A DNA stretch of 64,000 nt from Thalassocella blandensis (GTDB lineage Bacteria > Pseudomonadota > Gammaproteobacteria > Pseudomonadales > Cellvibrionaceae). The stretch's first letter is position 1. The number at the start of each line of letters is the position of its first letter. Shown piece after piece: positions 25,072 to 34,046 of the stretch. Location: positions 558,001 to 622,000 of the forward strand of contig CABFPG010000003.1 of assembly GCA_902141825.1 (NCBI GenBank), given 5' to 3'. Made by a program: the position numbers and the translations under genes. The notes under the pieces were generated by a model. It saw nothing but the letters and a program-made list of their open reading frames with translations, had not been told where the DNA came from and searched no databases.

Positions 25072-28024
25072 TTTGTTTCATGTTGCACTTATCTGTCTGG
25101 TTTACATTGGGATTGTGTTTGCCATTGCCTACACCACTGAAAAGGGTTGGATTCCAGACAAAGTTGTTAGCCACCCCGTCGTCTATATTTTTTCGCTTGG
25201 AATCTTTGCCAGTGCCTGGTCTTACTATGGTGTTATCGATCTGGCTAAAAATTTCGGTTACGGTGCGCTAGCGTATTACATCGGCACAGGTGCATTGTTC
25301 TTATTCGCTCCGATCGCACTAAAACCGCTGATAGAACTGGCTCGCCGCTTTCAGATTAACTCCATGGCGGACCTGATGACCTTTCGGTATCACAGCCATT
25401 CCGTCGGCGGTATCGTTACCCTGTGCATGCTCCTGGCGATGATTCCGCTTCTCGCCCTGCAGATCCAGGCTGTTGGCGATACTATTCATATTCTGACTCG
25501 TTTCGATGGCAACAATTCGCTCACCGACTCACCACAGTTCGGGTCGCGTGAAATGTTCGCTCTGGTTTACTGCACCATGATCGCCTGTTTTGCCTTGCTG
25601 TTTGGTTCCAACCGGGAACACCACAAGGGCCTCATTACCGCCATGGCGTTTGAGTCGCTGGTAAAATTGTTTGGCCTGTGTGCCATCGGTCTATTTTCGC
25701 TTTACTACGTTTTTGGCGACCTTCCCAGCCTGGACAACTGGCTGCGGGAAAATCCCGAACAGCTGGAACAATTATACTCCCCCGTCACCAGCTACTCGTC
25801 CCACACCTTATTATTGGTGTTTTTATCGACGGCTGTATCGATGCCGCATATTTTCCACATTACGGTGGTAGAAAACCCAGTAAAACATGCAACAAAAACG
25901 GTCACCTGGGCATTCCCTCTGTTTTTATTTTTCATGGCCCTGCCAATTTTTCCCATCTTGTGGGCCGGAATAAAACTCGACAGCCTGATGCCCGCGCAAT
26001 ACTTTCCGCTGGCCGTTCCGATCGCTTCAGGTAATGCAACTTTCACCATTATTTCATTTGTCGCGGGACTTTCAGCATCCACAGGTGCGGTGATCGCTAT
26101 TGCCCTCGCAGTTGCCACCATGATCATGAATCACTGGATCTTACCGGCTACGCCCCTGGCCACGAAAAAAGAAATCTATGGGCAGCTCATTCGAATTCGT
26201 CGCATCCTGATCACCGTTGTGATTATTGTTGGTTACCTGTTTTATTTAACTATCAACAATCAGTTTACCCTGGCAGAACTTGCGCTTACCGCATTTATCG
26301 CTACCGTTCAATTTTTGCCAAGCATTATCGCTGTAGTGCATTGGTCTAAAGGCAACCGACGAGGTCTGGTCGCCGGACTGTTTGTCGGCTTTGTCTACTG
26401 GTTTAGTGGTTTATTTGTTCCCATTTTGATGGGAGAACACAGTCTCACGGTGGATATTTTCGGCCTCCAACTGGCCCTCGGCATCGATCACTGGACATCT
26501 ATCACGCTGTGGTCACTCGGTCTGAACACTACGGTATTTTTTATCGTTTCCCTGCTAACCCCCCAATCAGCAGAAGAGCGCTACAGTGCGGAGCTATGTT
26601 CGGAAGATGAATTAAGCCATCCGATCCGCCTGACTCTGGATGTGCGCTCGCCCGAAGAAATTATTGAACGGCTAAGTTTACGTATCGGAGAGTCCACCGC
26701 GCGCAAAGAAGTGGAACGCGCGCTGGCACAACTCGGTTTAAACCCCAACGAACGACGCCCATACGCATTACGCAGATTGCGCGATGAAATTGAAGCAAAC
26801 CTGTCGGGCTTAATCGGCATTGCCATGGCCAGTGAAATTGTCGATAAACAGCTGCCGTTTAGCGTGCCTGAATCGGAAGTAGCCACCGATATCACCCTCA
26901 TGGAAAGCCGCTTAAGTGATGTCCGCGATGAACTTACCGGACTTGCAGCAGAACTGAACCACTTGAGACTTTATCACCGCCGCACGCTTGAAGAACTCCC
27001 CATGGCCGCCTGCTCTGTGGGAGAAGACAAAGAAATCATGATGTGGAACAGTGCGATGATTCACCTGACGGGAATCGAAGCCGATACGGTCACCGGCTCA
27101 CGATTGACCGAAGTACTCGAACCCTGGGGGGAAATTCTGCACCATGTTTCAGTCTCTGATCAGACGCATTTTTATAAACAGCAAATAGAGCTGGCAGGCA
27201 AACCCCACTGGATCAGTCTGCATAAAGCGACCATCCCCTATTCGTTTAAAGAAGAAATCGAAAGCCAGGTCATATTGATTGAAGACGTCACCGAGCTGCA
27301 ACTGCTGGAAAAGGAATTGTTACACAGCGAACGCCTGGCCTCTGTTGGCCGCCTGGCCGCTGGCGTAGCCCATGAAATTGGCAATCCAGTGACGGGCATT
27401 GCCTGTCTTGCACAAAACATGAAATACGAGACAGACAACGAAGAAGTCCTGGAGACAGCGCAACAAATTCTGTCTCAGACCGATCGTGTCAGCCGAATTG
27501 TGCAATCGCTCGTCAGTTTCTCTCATTCTGGCAGTCGTGAAGATGAAACCTTCCAGTCAGTCTATGTCTGGGAGTGCGCAAAAGAAGCGATCAACCTTAT
27601 TGCACTGCAAAAAGAAAAAGGGCAAATGATTTACGAGAATAATTTGCCGAAAGACCTGATCATTTCAGGTGACAGCCAGCGCATTATTCAAGTACTTGTC
27701 AATCTGCTGTCTAATGCGCGCGATGCCAGCCCCAGTGGCACAATGATTAAAATCGCCGGCGCCCAGCATAAACAATTCGTCGAGTTCTCTGTCGAAGATG
27801 AAGGACCGGGAATTCCGGAAGAAATTCAGGACCAGATCCTGGAACCTTTTTTTACCACCAAAGACCCTGGAGAAGGCACCGGATTGGGACTGGCGATGAC
27901 CTACAGCATCGTTGAAGATCATCGCGGAACCATCGAAATTATCAGCCCAGTGAATGAAATGTTACAAAAGGGCACAAAATTTGTGATAAAAATGCCCGCG
28001 CCACTTGAAACTGGTGACAGTTAG
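25061..28024 (+). CDS. cbrA: CbrA-type sensor kinase with SLC5 transporter domain
   Basis: A 987-residue hybrid of a sodium/solute symporter (SLC5-like, about 13 helices, residues 1-500) and a histidine kinase. After a linker comes a PAS-like segment (RRTLEELPMAACSVGED, about 640-760), the H box LAAGVAHEIGNPVTG with phospho-acceptor His771, and the ATPase boxes NLLSNARDASPSG, EDEGPGIP and GEGTGLGLAM. CbrA controls carbon/nitrogen balance (histidine and other amino-acid use) through CbrB. ATG 25061 is chosen because it overlaps cbrX and removes a non-homologous 11-residue extension. cbrB lies 85 bp downstream. Confidence 0.92.
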   Translation: MTFSLFHVALICLVYIGIVFAIAYTTEKGWIPDKVVSHPVVYIFSLGIFASAWSYYGVIDLAKNFGYGALAYYIGTGALFLFAPIALKPLIELARRFQINSMADLMTFRYHSHSVGGIVTLCMLLAMIPLLALQIQAVGDTIHILTRFDGNNSLTDSPQFGSREMFALVYCTMIACFALLFGSNREHHKGLITAMAFESLVKLFGLCAIGLFSLYYVFGDLPSLDNWLRENPEQLEQLYSPVTSYSSHTLLLVFLSTAVSMPHIFHITVVENPVKHATKTVTWAFPLFLFFMALPIFPILWAGIKLDSLMPAQYFPLAVPIASGNATFTIISFVAGLSASTGAVIAIALAVATMIMNHWILPATPLATKKEIYGQLIRIRRILITVVIIVGYLFYLTINNQFTLAELALTAFIATVQFLPSIIAVVHWSKGNRRGLVAGLFVGFVYWFSGLFVPILMGEHSLTVDIFGLQLALGIDHWTSITLWSLGLNTTVFFIVSLLTPQSAEERYSAELCSEDELSHPIRLTLDVRSPEEIIERLSLRIGESTARKEVERALAQLGLNPNERRPYALRRLRDEIEANLSGLIGIAMASEIVDKQLPFSVPESEVATDITLMESRLSDVRDELTGLAAELNHLRLYHRRTLEELPMAACSVGEDKEIMMWNSAMIHLTGIEADTVTGSRLTEVLEPWGEILHHVSVSDQTHFYKQQIELAGKPHWISLHKATIPYSFKEEIESQVILIEDVTELQLLEKELLHSERLASVGRLAAGVAHEIGNPVTGIACLAQNMKYETDNEEVLETAQQILSQTDRVSRIVQSLVSFSHSGSREDETFQSVYVWECAKEAINLIALQKEKGQMIYENNLPKDLIISGDSQRIIQVLVNLLSNARDASPSGTMIKIAGAQHKQFVEFSVEDEGPGIPEEIQDQILEPFFTTKDPGEGTGLGLAMTYSIVEDHRGTIEIISPVNEMLQKGTKFVIKMPAPLETGDS

Positions 28025-28109
28025 GGTAACACTATCGGGCCCGACAAAAGGGCATAAGTTAGTCAGCTAACCGGTTAGCCAACCGATAGTTCAGAGCGAA
28101 GTTAATTTT

Positions 28110-29528
28110 ATGAGTAAAATACTGATCGTTGAAGATGAAGTTATTATCCGTACAGCACTGCGTAAGCTGCTGACGCGTAATAAGCACGATGTCAAAGAAG
28201 CAGGGTCTGTCAGCGAGGCAACGAGCAAAAACAAACTCGATACCTTTGACCTCATCATCAGTGACCTTCGCCTGCCTGGCGCCCCGGGCACCGACCTGAT
28301 TCAGCTCGCGGGTGACGTCCCCGTCCTCATCATGACCAGTTACGCCAGCCTGCGATCTGCCGTCGACTCAATGCGAATGGGGGCTGTTGATTACATTGCC
28401 AAACCATTCGACCACGACGAAATGCTGGCCGCGGTCAAACGGGTGATCGGCAAATCCGCCAGTCTGGCTGCCGCCGTGAGTAAAAATGCTACCGGGGAAT
28501 ACGACAAAGAAATTGAAGGCATGATTGGCACCAGCCCAGTCATGAAAGAGCTTTATTCAAAAATCCACAAAGTGGCCCCAACCAATGCAACAGTCCTGGT
28601 TAATGGGGAAACCGGCACCGGTAAAGAGCTCGTGGCCAACGCCATTCACCGCGAAAGTCCACGCCGAGAAAAATCCATCATAAGTGTAAACTGCGCCGCC
28701 ATCCCTGAAACCCTGATTGAAGCTGAACTGTTCGGTCATGAAAAAGGTGCATTTACCGGTGCTGCCACAATGCGTGAAGGTCTGGTAGCCGCGGCAGACG
28801 GTGGCACATTGTTTTTGGATGAAATCGGCGAGCTGCCTTTAGAGGCACAGGCACGTCTTCTTCGCGTTTTGCAGGAAGGTGAAGTCCGTCCGATTGGCGC
28901 TGTTGAATCGAAAAAAGTGGATGTCCGCCTGATCGCAGCAACTCACCGCGACCTGGGACGCCTGGTGAGAGAAAAGAAATTCCGAGAAGATTTATATTTC
29001 CGCATCAATGTTGTACAGCTGAAACTTCCGCCCTTGCGTGAGCGCGGTAAAGATATTCTGGCTCTGGCGGAAACCTTCGTAAAACGTTACTGCGCTGAGA
29101 CGCGTCGTGCCCCTCTGAGCCTGACTCCAGAAGCAATTCAAGCCATTACAACCTACTCCTGGCCCGGCAATATCCGTGAACTGGAAAACGCGATGCAACG
29201 CTCAGTCATTCTGTGTGAAAATGAAACAGAGATTGACCACACGCAACTCTCAATCGATCTGGACCTGGTCAAGGTAGATGATGACTACCCTGAAGAGGCC
29301 AAAGAAAACGCGACGAAAGCAAACAAACAAGCCAGCTCAAATGAGCCCAACGAAGATTTGAGCCTTGAGGATTACTTCCAGCGCTTCGTATTGGAGCACC
29401 AGGACAGCATGAGCGAAACAGAGCTGGCGAAAAAGCTCGGTGTGTCACGAAAATGCCTGTGGGAACGTCGTCAGCGACTGGGTATCCCACGGACAAAATC
29501 CAATCAGTCCGCCTCCACAGCCAAATAA
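28110..29528 (+). CDS. cbrB: CbrB-type sigma-54-dependent response regulator
   Basis: A 472-residue NtrC-family activator. The receiver domain has Asp52 in LIISDLRLPG. The AAA+ domain has Walker A GETGTGKE (about residue 166), the sigma-54-contact loop GAFTGA (about 213) and Walker B GGTLFLDEIGEL. The C-terminal Fis-type helix-turn-helix is SETELAKKLGVSRKCLWERR. Phosphorylated by CbrA, it should activate sigma-54 promoters. The obvious target is the promoter 430 bp downstream of its own stop codon, which drives the A-rich RNA. The pair CbrA/CbrB with that RNA matches the Pseudomonas carbon-repression module. Confidence 0.93.
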   Translation: MSKILIVEDEVIIRTALRKLLTRNKHDVKEAGSVSEATSKNKLDTFDLIISDLRLPGAPGTDLIQLAGDVPVLIMTSYASLRSAVDSMRMGAVDYIAKPFDHDEMLAAVKRVIGKSASLAAAVSKNATGEYDKEIEGMIGTSPVMKELYSKIHKVAPTNATVLVNGETGTGKELVANAIHRESPRREKSIISVNCAAIPETLIEAELFGHEKGAFTGAATMREGLVAAADGGTLFLDEIGELPLEAQARLLRVLQEGEVRPIGAVESKKVDVRLIAATHRDLGRLVREKKFREDLYFRINVVQLKLPPLRERGKDILALAETFVKRYCAETRRAPLSLTPEAIQAITTYSWPGNIRELENAMQRSVILCENETEIDHTQLSIDLDLVKVDDDYPEEAKENATKANKQASSNEPNEDLSLEDYFQRFVLEHQDSMSETELAKKLGVSRKCLWERRQRLGIPRTKSNQSASTAK

Positions 29529-29611
29529 CCTAAGAGTATAAGTTAGCAGCAAAACATCTAAACAATTGCTGCGCTTAAATCATCCAGTTGTAAACTTACT
29601 TTCCTATTACT

Positions 29612-29636
29612 GGCGCCGGGGTAACACCCCGGTGTG
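29612..29636 (+). terminator. GC-rich hairpin after cbrB
   Basis: CCGGGG (29616-29621), loop TAACA, CCCCGG (29627-29632), extended by wobble pairs. The downstream T run begins about 18 bp later, so it is at best a weak terminator or a processing site. The loop region includes one GTAACA. Confidence 0.4.
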
Positions 29637-29839
29637 TCGCTTCAGCATATTTTTGACTTGGAAATCTTTCCATCTTCCGCTCACCCCCACAATACGAGAC
29701 ACAGATCACAACTCGGTGAGTCTCACCTCCAAAATCGATCAAAGCGAAAGATCAATTTTCCGTCAAACGGTTGTTTATAAAACCAAAGGAACAGAGTACG
29801 CGAAGTAACAGAAATAGCGGTTATATGGATTTGCGCCTG

Positions 29840-29866
29840 TGTTACCCCGTTTTTAACAAAGTAACA
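29840..29866. promoter_or_regulatory. Candidate CbrB binding palindrome
   Basis: TGTTAC (29840-29845), 15 bp, GTAACA (29861-29866), centred about 137 bp before the predicted RNA start, a normal enhancer distance for an NtrC-type activator. Further GTAAC(A) half sites are at 29621, 29805 and 29883. The published Pseudomonas CbrB site, as I remember it, has the same half sites with a spacing of about 14 bp. Confidence 0.7.
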
Positions 29867-29963
29867 AACCTCGACACATAAAGTAACGACTTAACATAAC
29901 AAAACTTAATAACTGGAAGGGCGAAAAATGTTATGTCTTTGTTTTTATTACGTTTTTTAGTTT

Positions 29964-29980
29964 TGGCACACGCCATGCAT
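29964..29980 (+). promoter_or_regulatory. Sigma-54 promoter of the CrcZ-like RNA
   Basis: TGGCACACGCCATGCAT: GG at 29965-29966 and GC at 29977-29978 with exactly 10 bp between, close to the consensus TGGCACG-N4-TTGCA. The predicted transcription start is near 29990. It sits between cbrB and pcnB, where crcZ lies in Pseudomonas. Confidence 0.88.
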
Positions 29981-29989
29981 TCCCTACGA

Positions 29990-30238
29990 GCAATAATAAA
30001 AACAATAAAGAATAATAAAAACTGAAAACATAGCGAATAACAACAATAAACAATAAAAAGAATATACAAATAAAAATAATAACAACAATAAATAATAACA
30101 AGATAACAGGTATAGGCTAACGCACCCTTGGAGAGAGCTTGCAAAGTAACAAAGAACAAAGCAAGTGTGCGGTTAATAATAAAAAAATTCTAACTAGAAG
30201 ATTTACGGGAAAGCTTAGGCTTTCCCGTATTAGTTTTT
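29990..30238 (+). ncRNA. CrcZ-like A-rich small RNA (Hfq/Crc-sequestering)
   Basis: A predicted transcript of about 249 nt that starts 12 bp after the sigma-54 -12 box and ends at a strong intrinsic terminator. The first 120 nt consist almost only of AAN triplets (runs at about 29992-30022, 30036-30062 and 30068-30102), with further runs at 30146-30160 and 30175-30188. These match the AANAANAA motif through which Hfq, with Crc, binds mRNAs and the decoy RNAs CrcZ and CrcY in Pseudomonas. Location between cbrB and pcnB and promoter type agree with crcZ. Primary sequence outside the motifs is not recognisably conserved, so a new family member is likely. An open frame on the opposite strand is only a by-product of the A-rich sequence. 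Confidence 0.82.
30205..30238 (+). terminator. Intrinsic terminator of the CrcZ-like RNA
   Basis: A perfect 10-bp stem ACGGGAAAGC/GCTTTCCCGT with loop TTAG, followed by ATTAGTTTTT. Confidence 0.9.
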
Positions 30239-30576
30239 AAGCCGGCAATATTCCCTTCAGGCTAATCATCCCGCATAACACCCGCTATTCATGCATCGAC
30301 GCTCCGTCTGACACCTAATCTGAGTAAAAATAATCGCACCAAATTATGCATTACCAACAGTTGTGATACACTGCGACGCTACTACATCGTAATGACTATG
30401 CGCGATGGCGACCATTTTCGCCGACATCGTTATCAAAACGTTACCAGCTGAGACACTTTGGAGAGGATCAACAAACCTGCCTCTTCCGCTGCGTTAAAAG
30501 CCCCGTTTGCGAAAACAACATCCGCATATTGGTGTCAACACAAGTACTTAGAAAGACGCTGGCTAAAAACCCGCTC

Positions 30577-30592
30577 CTTCACTGCAGTGAAG
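30577..30592. repeat. Perfect 16-bp palindrome in the pcnB leader
   Basis: CTTCACTGCAGTGAAG, centred 48 bp before the pcnB ATG. It could be an operator for a dimeric regulator. A weak promoter-like pair TTATGC/TACACT (17 bp spacing) lies at 30344-30372. Confidence 0.55.
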
Positions 30593-30631
30593 CGACTTTA
30601 TCAGAGTACTATTGAGGAAGAACAAACATCC

Positions 30632-31987
30632 ATGTTGAAAAGGCTGCGCAAGCTGTTAGGGCCACAAACGTCGTCCGAGGCATCACGAATTCACAAAGAT
30701 ACTCACCCGATTTCCCTGTATGACATTAGTCGCAGTGCTCGGAAGGTCATTCAACAACTCAAACAAGCGGGCTTCGCCGCTTACCTGGTGGGCGGCGGCG
30801 TTCGAGATCTTCTGCTCGACGGCAATCCCAAAGACTTCGACGTTGCGACTGACGCAACCCCTGAACAGGTCAACAAAATATTCAAAGGCTCGCGCATCAT
30901 TGGCCGCAGGTTTCGCATAGTACACGTTCGTTTCGGCCGCGAAATTATTGAAGTGACGACCTTTCGCGGGCACCATGATGAAGCCAAAAAGCGAGGCGAC
31001 GCCACTCAGTCTGACAAAGGCATATTACTGCGAGACAACGTTTACGGGGATATAAAATCCGATGCATACCGTCGCGATTTTACCGTTAATGCGCTGTACT
31101 ACGACACTGAAGATGGCGCTATTCTGGACTTTACCAATGCCATTGAAGATCTCGACAAGCGCCAGTTACGTATGATCGGAGATCCCGATACCCGCTACAA
31201 AGAAGACCCTGTGCGTCTCCTGCGGGCTATTCGCTTTTCAGCCAAACTCGGATTTACCATTGAGCAGGCTACAGAAAAGCCGATTCGGGAGCATGCGGAT
31301 TACCTTTCTGAAATTCCTCCAGCCCGCCGCTTTGAGGAAGTTTTAAAATTGTTCCTGTGTGGCTATGCCACCGCCATTTTAACCAAGCTTCAGGATTACG
31401 GGCTGTTGGCCTACCTGTTTCCAGCGGCGAACGATTTTCTCAACAAGGGCACCGAACTCGACAAACGCCTATTGTTTGCCGTCGCCTCCAATACGGACAA
31501 GCGCATTCGGCAAAATAAAAGTGTTACCCCGGCTTTCATTTATGCGGCCATGTTGTGGCCTCCTCTTCGCGCGGAAATGGCACGCTTGATGGAGGAGCAT
31601 AAACTTAATGAGTACGAAGCCATGCAGCAGGCGGCACAAGGCGTTATCAGCCAACAGCTCGCCTATACCGCCATCCCCAAACGCTTCCTGATTCCAATGC
31701 GGGAAATCTGGAGTTTACAACTGCGCTTAAAGCGCCGAGAAGGTCGCCGTGCCAGCATGTTACTGGAACACCCAAGGTTCCGCGCAGCATACGACTTTTT
31801 ACTCATGCGTGAGGAGGCCGGTGAGCGCATGGATGGCCTGGGCATGTGGTGGACCAAATTTCAAAGCGTCAAGGAAGAAGAGCAAAATGCCATGGTGCAG
31901 GAGTTAAATGGGAAAAACCCCAAACGTTCACGCAAGCCTCGCAGACGTCGCAAGGCTGATGGCGGCGAATCCGGCAACAGCAACTGA
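30632..31987 (+). CDS. pcnB: Poly(A) polymerase I
   Basis: A 451-residue class II nucleotidyltransferase that adds poly(A) tails and so promotes RNA decay. The catalytic head is AYLVGGGVRDLLLDG followed by KDFDVATDATPEQV with the two metal-binding aspartates, then RRFRIVHVRFG and the RRDFTVNALYY motif. The C-terminus is very basic (KRSRKPRRRRKADGG), as in Escherichia coli PcnB. ATG 30632 is chosen because MLKRLRKLL aligns with the family N-terminus; the frame is open upstream to a TTG at 30458 but that part has no family character. folK follows after 8 bp. Confidence 0.94.
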   Translation: MLKRLRKLLGPQTSSEASRIHKDTHPISLYDISRSARKVIQQLKQAGFAAYLVGGGVRDLLLDGNPKDFDVATDATPEQVNKIFKGSRIIGRRFRIVHVRFGREIIEVTTFRGHHDEAKKRGDATQSDKGILLRDNVYGDIKSDAYRRDFTVNALYYDTEDGAILDFTNAIEDLDKRQLRMIGDPDTRYKEDPVRLLRAIRFSAKLGFTIEQATEKPIREHADYLSEIPPARRFEEVLKLFLCGYATAILTKLQDYGLLAYLFPAANDFLNKGTELDKRLLFAVASNTDKRIRQNKSVTPAFIYAAMLWPPLRAEMARLMEEHKLNEYEAMQQAAQGVISQQLAYTAIPKRFLIPMREIWSLQLRLKRREGRRASMLLEHPRFRAAYDFLLMREEAGERMDGLGMWWTKFQSVKEEEQNAMVQELNGKNPKRSRKPRRRRKADGGESGNSN

Positions 31988-31995
31988 TTCCTCCT

Positions 31996-32493
31996 ATGAT
32001 TGTGGACGCTTATGTTGCTTTAGGTAGCAACCTGAACAATCCTTTAAAGCAGGTATGCCGGGCCGTCGCAAGCCTGGATGCTTTGGCTGACATTTCCGTA
32101 ATTCAACAGTCTTCCTGGTATCGCAGTGTCGCCATTGGTCCCAATGGCCAGCCCGACTACATCAACGGAGTTGTAAAAATCACAACTTCACTTCAGCCAT
32201 TAGCCTTGCTCGATGCTTTGCAGACGATAGAAAACCAGCAGGGCCGCACACGAGAAATTCGCTGGGGAGCTCGTACGCTGGACCTGGATCTGTTGCTTTA
32301 TGGTGAACACCCGTTTCAACATGAACGACTCTCCATTCCTCACGCCGAAATGCACAATCGCAATTTTGTTTTGCAACCGCTATTGGAAATCAATCAAAAT
32401 ATACGCATGCCGGACGGGACAATTGTCAGCGAACTTCTCAATGCCATAGGAACGGCCGGATTAGAAAAATTAAGCAGTAAAAACGCGGAGTAA
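31996..32493 (+). CDS. folK: 2-amino-4-hydroxy-6-hydroxymethyldihydropteridine pyrophosphokinase
   Basis: A 165-residue HPPK that transfers pyrophosphate from ATP to 6-hydroxymethyl-dihydropterin in folate synthesis. Family motifs are AYVALGSNLNNPL at the N-terminus, QSSWYRSVAIGPNGQPDYING, the signature RWGARTLDLDLLLYG near residue 95, and IPHAEMHNRNFVLQPL. It lies 8 bp after pcnB and 3 bp before the kinase gene, so it is within an operon. Confidence 0.96.
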   Translation: MIVDAYVALGSNLNNPLKQVCRAVASLDALADISVIQQSSWYRSVAIGPNGQPDYINGVVKITTSLQPLALLDALQTIENQQGRTREIRWGARTLDLDLLLYGEHPFQHERLSIPHAEMHNRNFVLQPLLEINQNIRMPDGTIVSELLNAIGTAGLEKLSSKNAE

Positions 32494-32496
32494 GAT

Positions 32497-33180
32497 TTGG
32501 ACGATTCTAGTGATTGGCAAATAGATTTAGCAGGCAAACAACTGCCACAGTTTATCGCAGTGGAAGGCCCGATTGGTGTTGGCAAAACCACCTTAACAAA
32601 ATACCTCGCGCAAACGTTTAATTATGACACACTGCTCGAACGCGCCGAGGACAACCCTTTTCTCGAACGTTTTTACGCAGACCAACGCAACGCGGCGTTA
32701 CCCACCCAGCTGTTTTTTTTATTCCAGCGGGTCCAGCAAATCAACAGTTTACGTCAGACAGACATGTTCGAGCCGGTACGTGTGGCCGACTTTCTGATTG
32801 AAAAAGACCAGCTTTTTGCGCAAGTGACACTCGACCATGACGAGCTATTGCTCTATCAGCAGGTTTATAATCAACTCACGGTCGACGCCCCTCGCCCTGA
32901 TCTGGTGGTATATCTACAAGCGCCTGTAGACGTATTGTTTGATCGCATAAAAAAACGCGGCATTGAATCTGAACAACAAATTGACGCAGAGTATTTAACT
33001 GCACTCAATGATGCATATACGCGCTTTTTTCACTATTACGACGACGCGCCCCTGTTAATTGTTAACACAGCCGATATCAACTGGGTAAACTCCGCAGAAG
33101 ATTACAAAAAGCTGGTGGAATATATGCTCACCATTCGCAGCGGCCGGCACTATTACAACCCGGAACCCTCAATTTTTTAA
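32497..33180 (+). CDS. Deoxynucleoside kinase family protein
   Basis: A 227-residue dNK-type kinase that phosphorylates deoxynucleosides for salvage. The P-loop is AVEGPIGVGKTTL (about residues 26-38), followed by LLERAEDNPFLERFY, the substrate-site region DFLIEKDQLFAQVTL and the lid sequence DRIKKRGIE. The start is a TTG at 32497 with GGAG about 8 bp upstream; the folK stop is 3 bp before it. The specificity (deoxyadenosine, deoxycytidine or deoxyguanosine) cannot be decided by eye. A kinase between folK and panB occurs in several gammaproteobacteria. Confidence 0.9.
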   Translation: MDDSSDWQIDLAGKQLPQFIAVEGPIGVGKTTLTKYLAQTFNYDTLLERAEDNPFLERFYADQRNAALPTQLFFLFQRVQQINSLRQTDMFEPVRVADFLIEKDQLFAQVTLDHDELLLYQQVYNQLTVDAPRPDLVVYLQAPVDVLFDRIKKRGIESEQQIDAEYLTALNDAYTRFFHYYDDAPLLIVNTADINWVNSAEDYKKLVEYMLTIRSGRHYYNPEPSIF

Positions 33181-33227
33181 ACGCCTGTTTCATCTGACAG
33201 GTTCACTTTATTCAACGGAATTTCATT

Positions 33228-34046
33228 ATGGCTTACGCAGATACCAGCGCTTTAGAAAAAAACGTTACCGTTCTCACCATTCGAAAAATGAAACAGGCCG
33301 GAGAAAAGTTTGTCACCGTTGCACTTTACGATGCACCGATGGCCGCCATGGCGGAAAAGTGCGGCGTCGAGGTGGTGTTAGTGGGCGATAGTCTCGGAAT
33401 GACGGTACTCGGCTATGACAGCACCATTCCCGTGACCATGGAACAGATGATTTATCATATTGAGGCCGTTGCACGGGGCAATAAAAAATCGCTGATTATG
33501 GGCGACCTGCCTTTCATGACCTATGCAACACCAGAACAGGCGCTAGTCAATGCCACTCGCGTGATGCAAGCAGGCGCTCACATGGTAAAAATTGAAGGCG
33601 GTGCCTGGCTTGCCGAAACCGTACAAATGCTGACAGATCGCGGCATCCCCGTATGCGCACACATTGGCTTAACCCCCCAGTCCGTGCATAAACTTGGCGG
33701 CTTTCGCGTGCAAGGGCGCGGCGATGAGCAGGCAAAACAGCTGTATATCGATGCAAAAAGCCTGGAAGAAGCCGGCGCAGATGCGATTGTATTGGAATGT
33801 GTGCCCGCTACCTTAGGCAAACAGATTACAGACAACCTGGAAATTCCCACCATCGGCATAGGTGCTGGAATTGAGACCGACGCTCAGGTACTGGTGATTA
33901 ACGACATTCTGGGGCTTACGCCCAATCCGCCTAAATTTTCCAAGAACTTCTTAGTGGAAGCCGGCGATATTCCTGGCGCCCTTAAGCAGTATGTTCACGA
34001 TGTAAAGCAGGGGGTATTTCCGGGAAGCGACCAGATATTCGAATAA
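33228..34046 (+). CDS. panB: 3-methyl-2-oxobutanoate hydroxymethyltransferase
   Basis: A 272-residue enzyme making ketopantoate from 2-oxoisovalerate and methylene-tetrahydrofolate, the first committed step of pantothenate synthesis. The motifs VTVALYDAPMAAMAEKCGVE, LVGDSLGMTVLGYDST, the Mg ligands in MGDLPFMTY, KIEGG, CAHIGLTPQSVHKLGGF and IGIGAGIETDAQVLV are all present. It ends the pcnB-folK-kinase-panB cluster. The usual partner panC is not next to it. Confidence 0.96.
   Translation: MAYADTSALEKNVTVLTIRKMKQAGEKFVTVALYDAPMAAMAEKCGVEVVLVGDSLGMTVLGYDSTIPVTMEQMIYHIEAVARGNKKSLIMGDLPFMTYATPEQALVNATRVMQAGAHMVKIEGGAWLAETVQMLTDRGIPVCAHIGLTPQSVHKLGGFRVQGRGDEQAKQLYIDAKSLEEAGADAIVLECVPATLGKQITDNLEIPTIGIGAGIETDAQVLVINDILGLTPNPPKFSKNFLVEAGDIPGALKQYVHDVKQGVFPGSDQIFE

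Noticed and set aside
30001-30110. Possible CRISPR-like or microsatellite array
   Set aside because: The A-rich units are irregular triplets without fixed spacers or repeat length; promoter and terminator context favours a small RNA.
29842-30159. Minus-strand open frame rich in Tyr, Phe and Ile opposite the A-rich region
   Set aside because: It is the mirror of AAN repeats in the small RNA, has no ribosome-binding site and no protein-like pattern.
30458-30631. N-terminal extension of pcnB from a TTG codon
   Set aside because: The added 58 residues do not resemble the PcnB family and contain the palindrome and leader; MLKRLRKLL at 30632 fits the family start.
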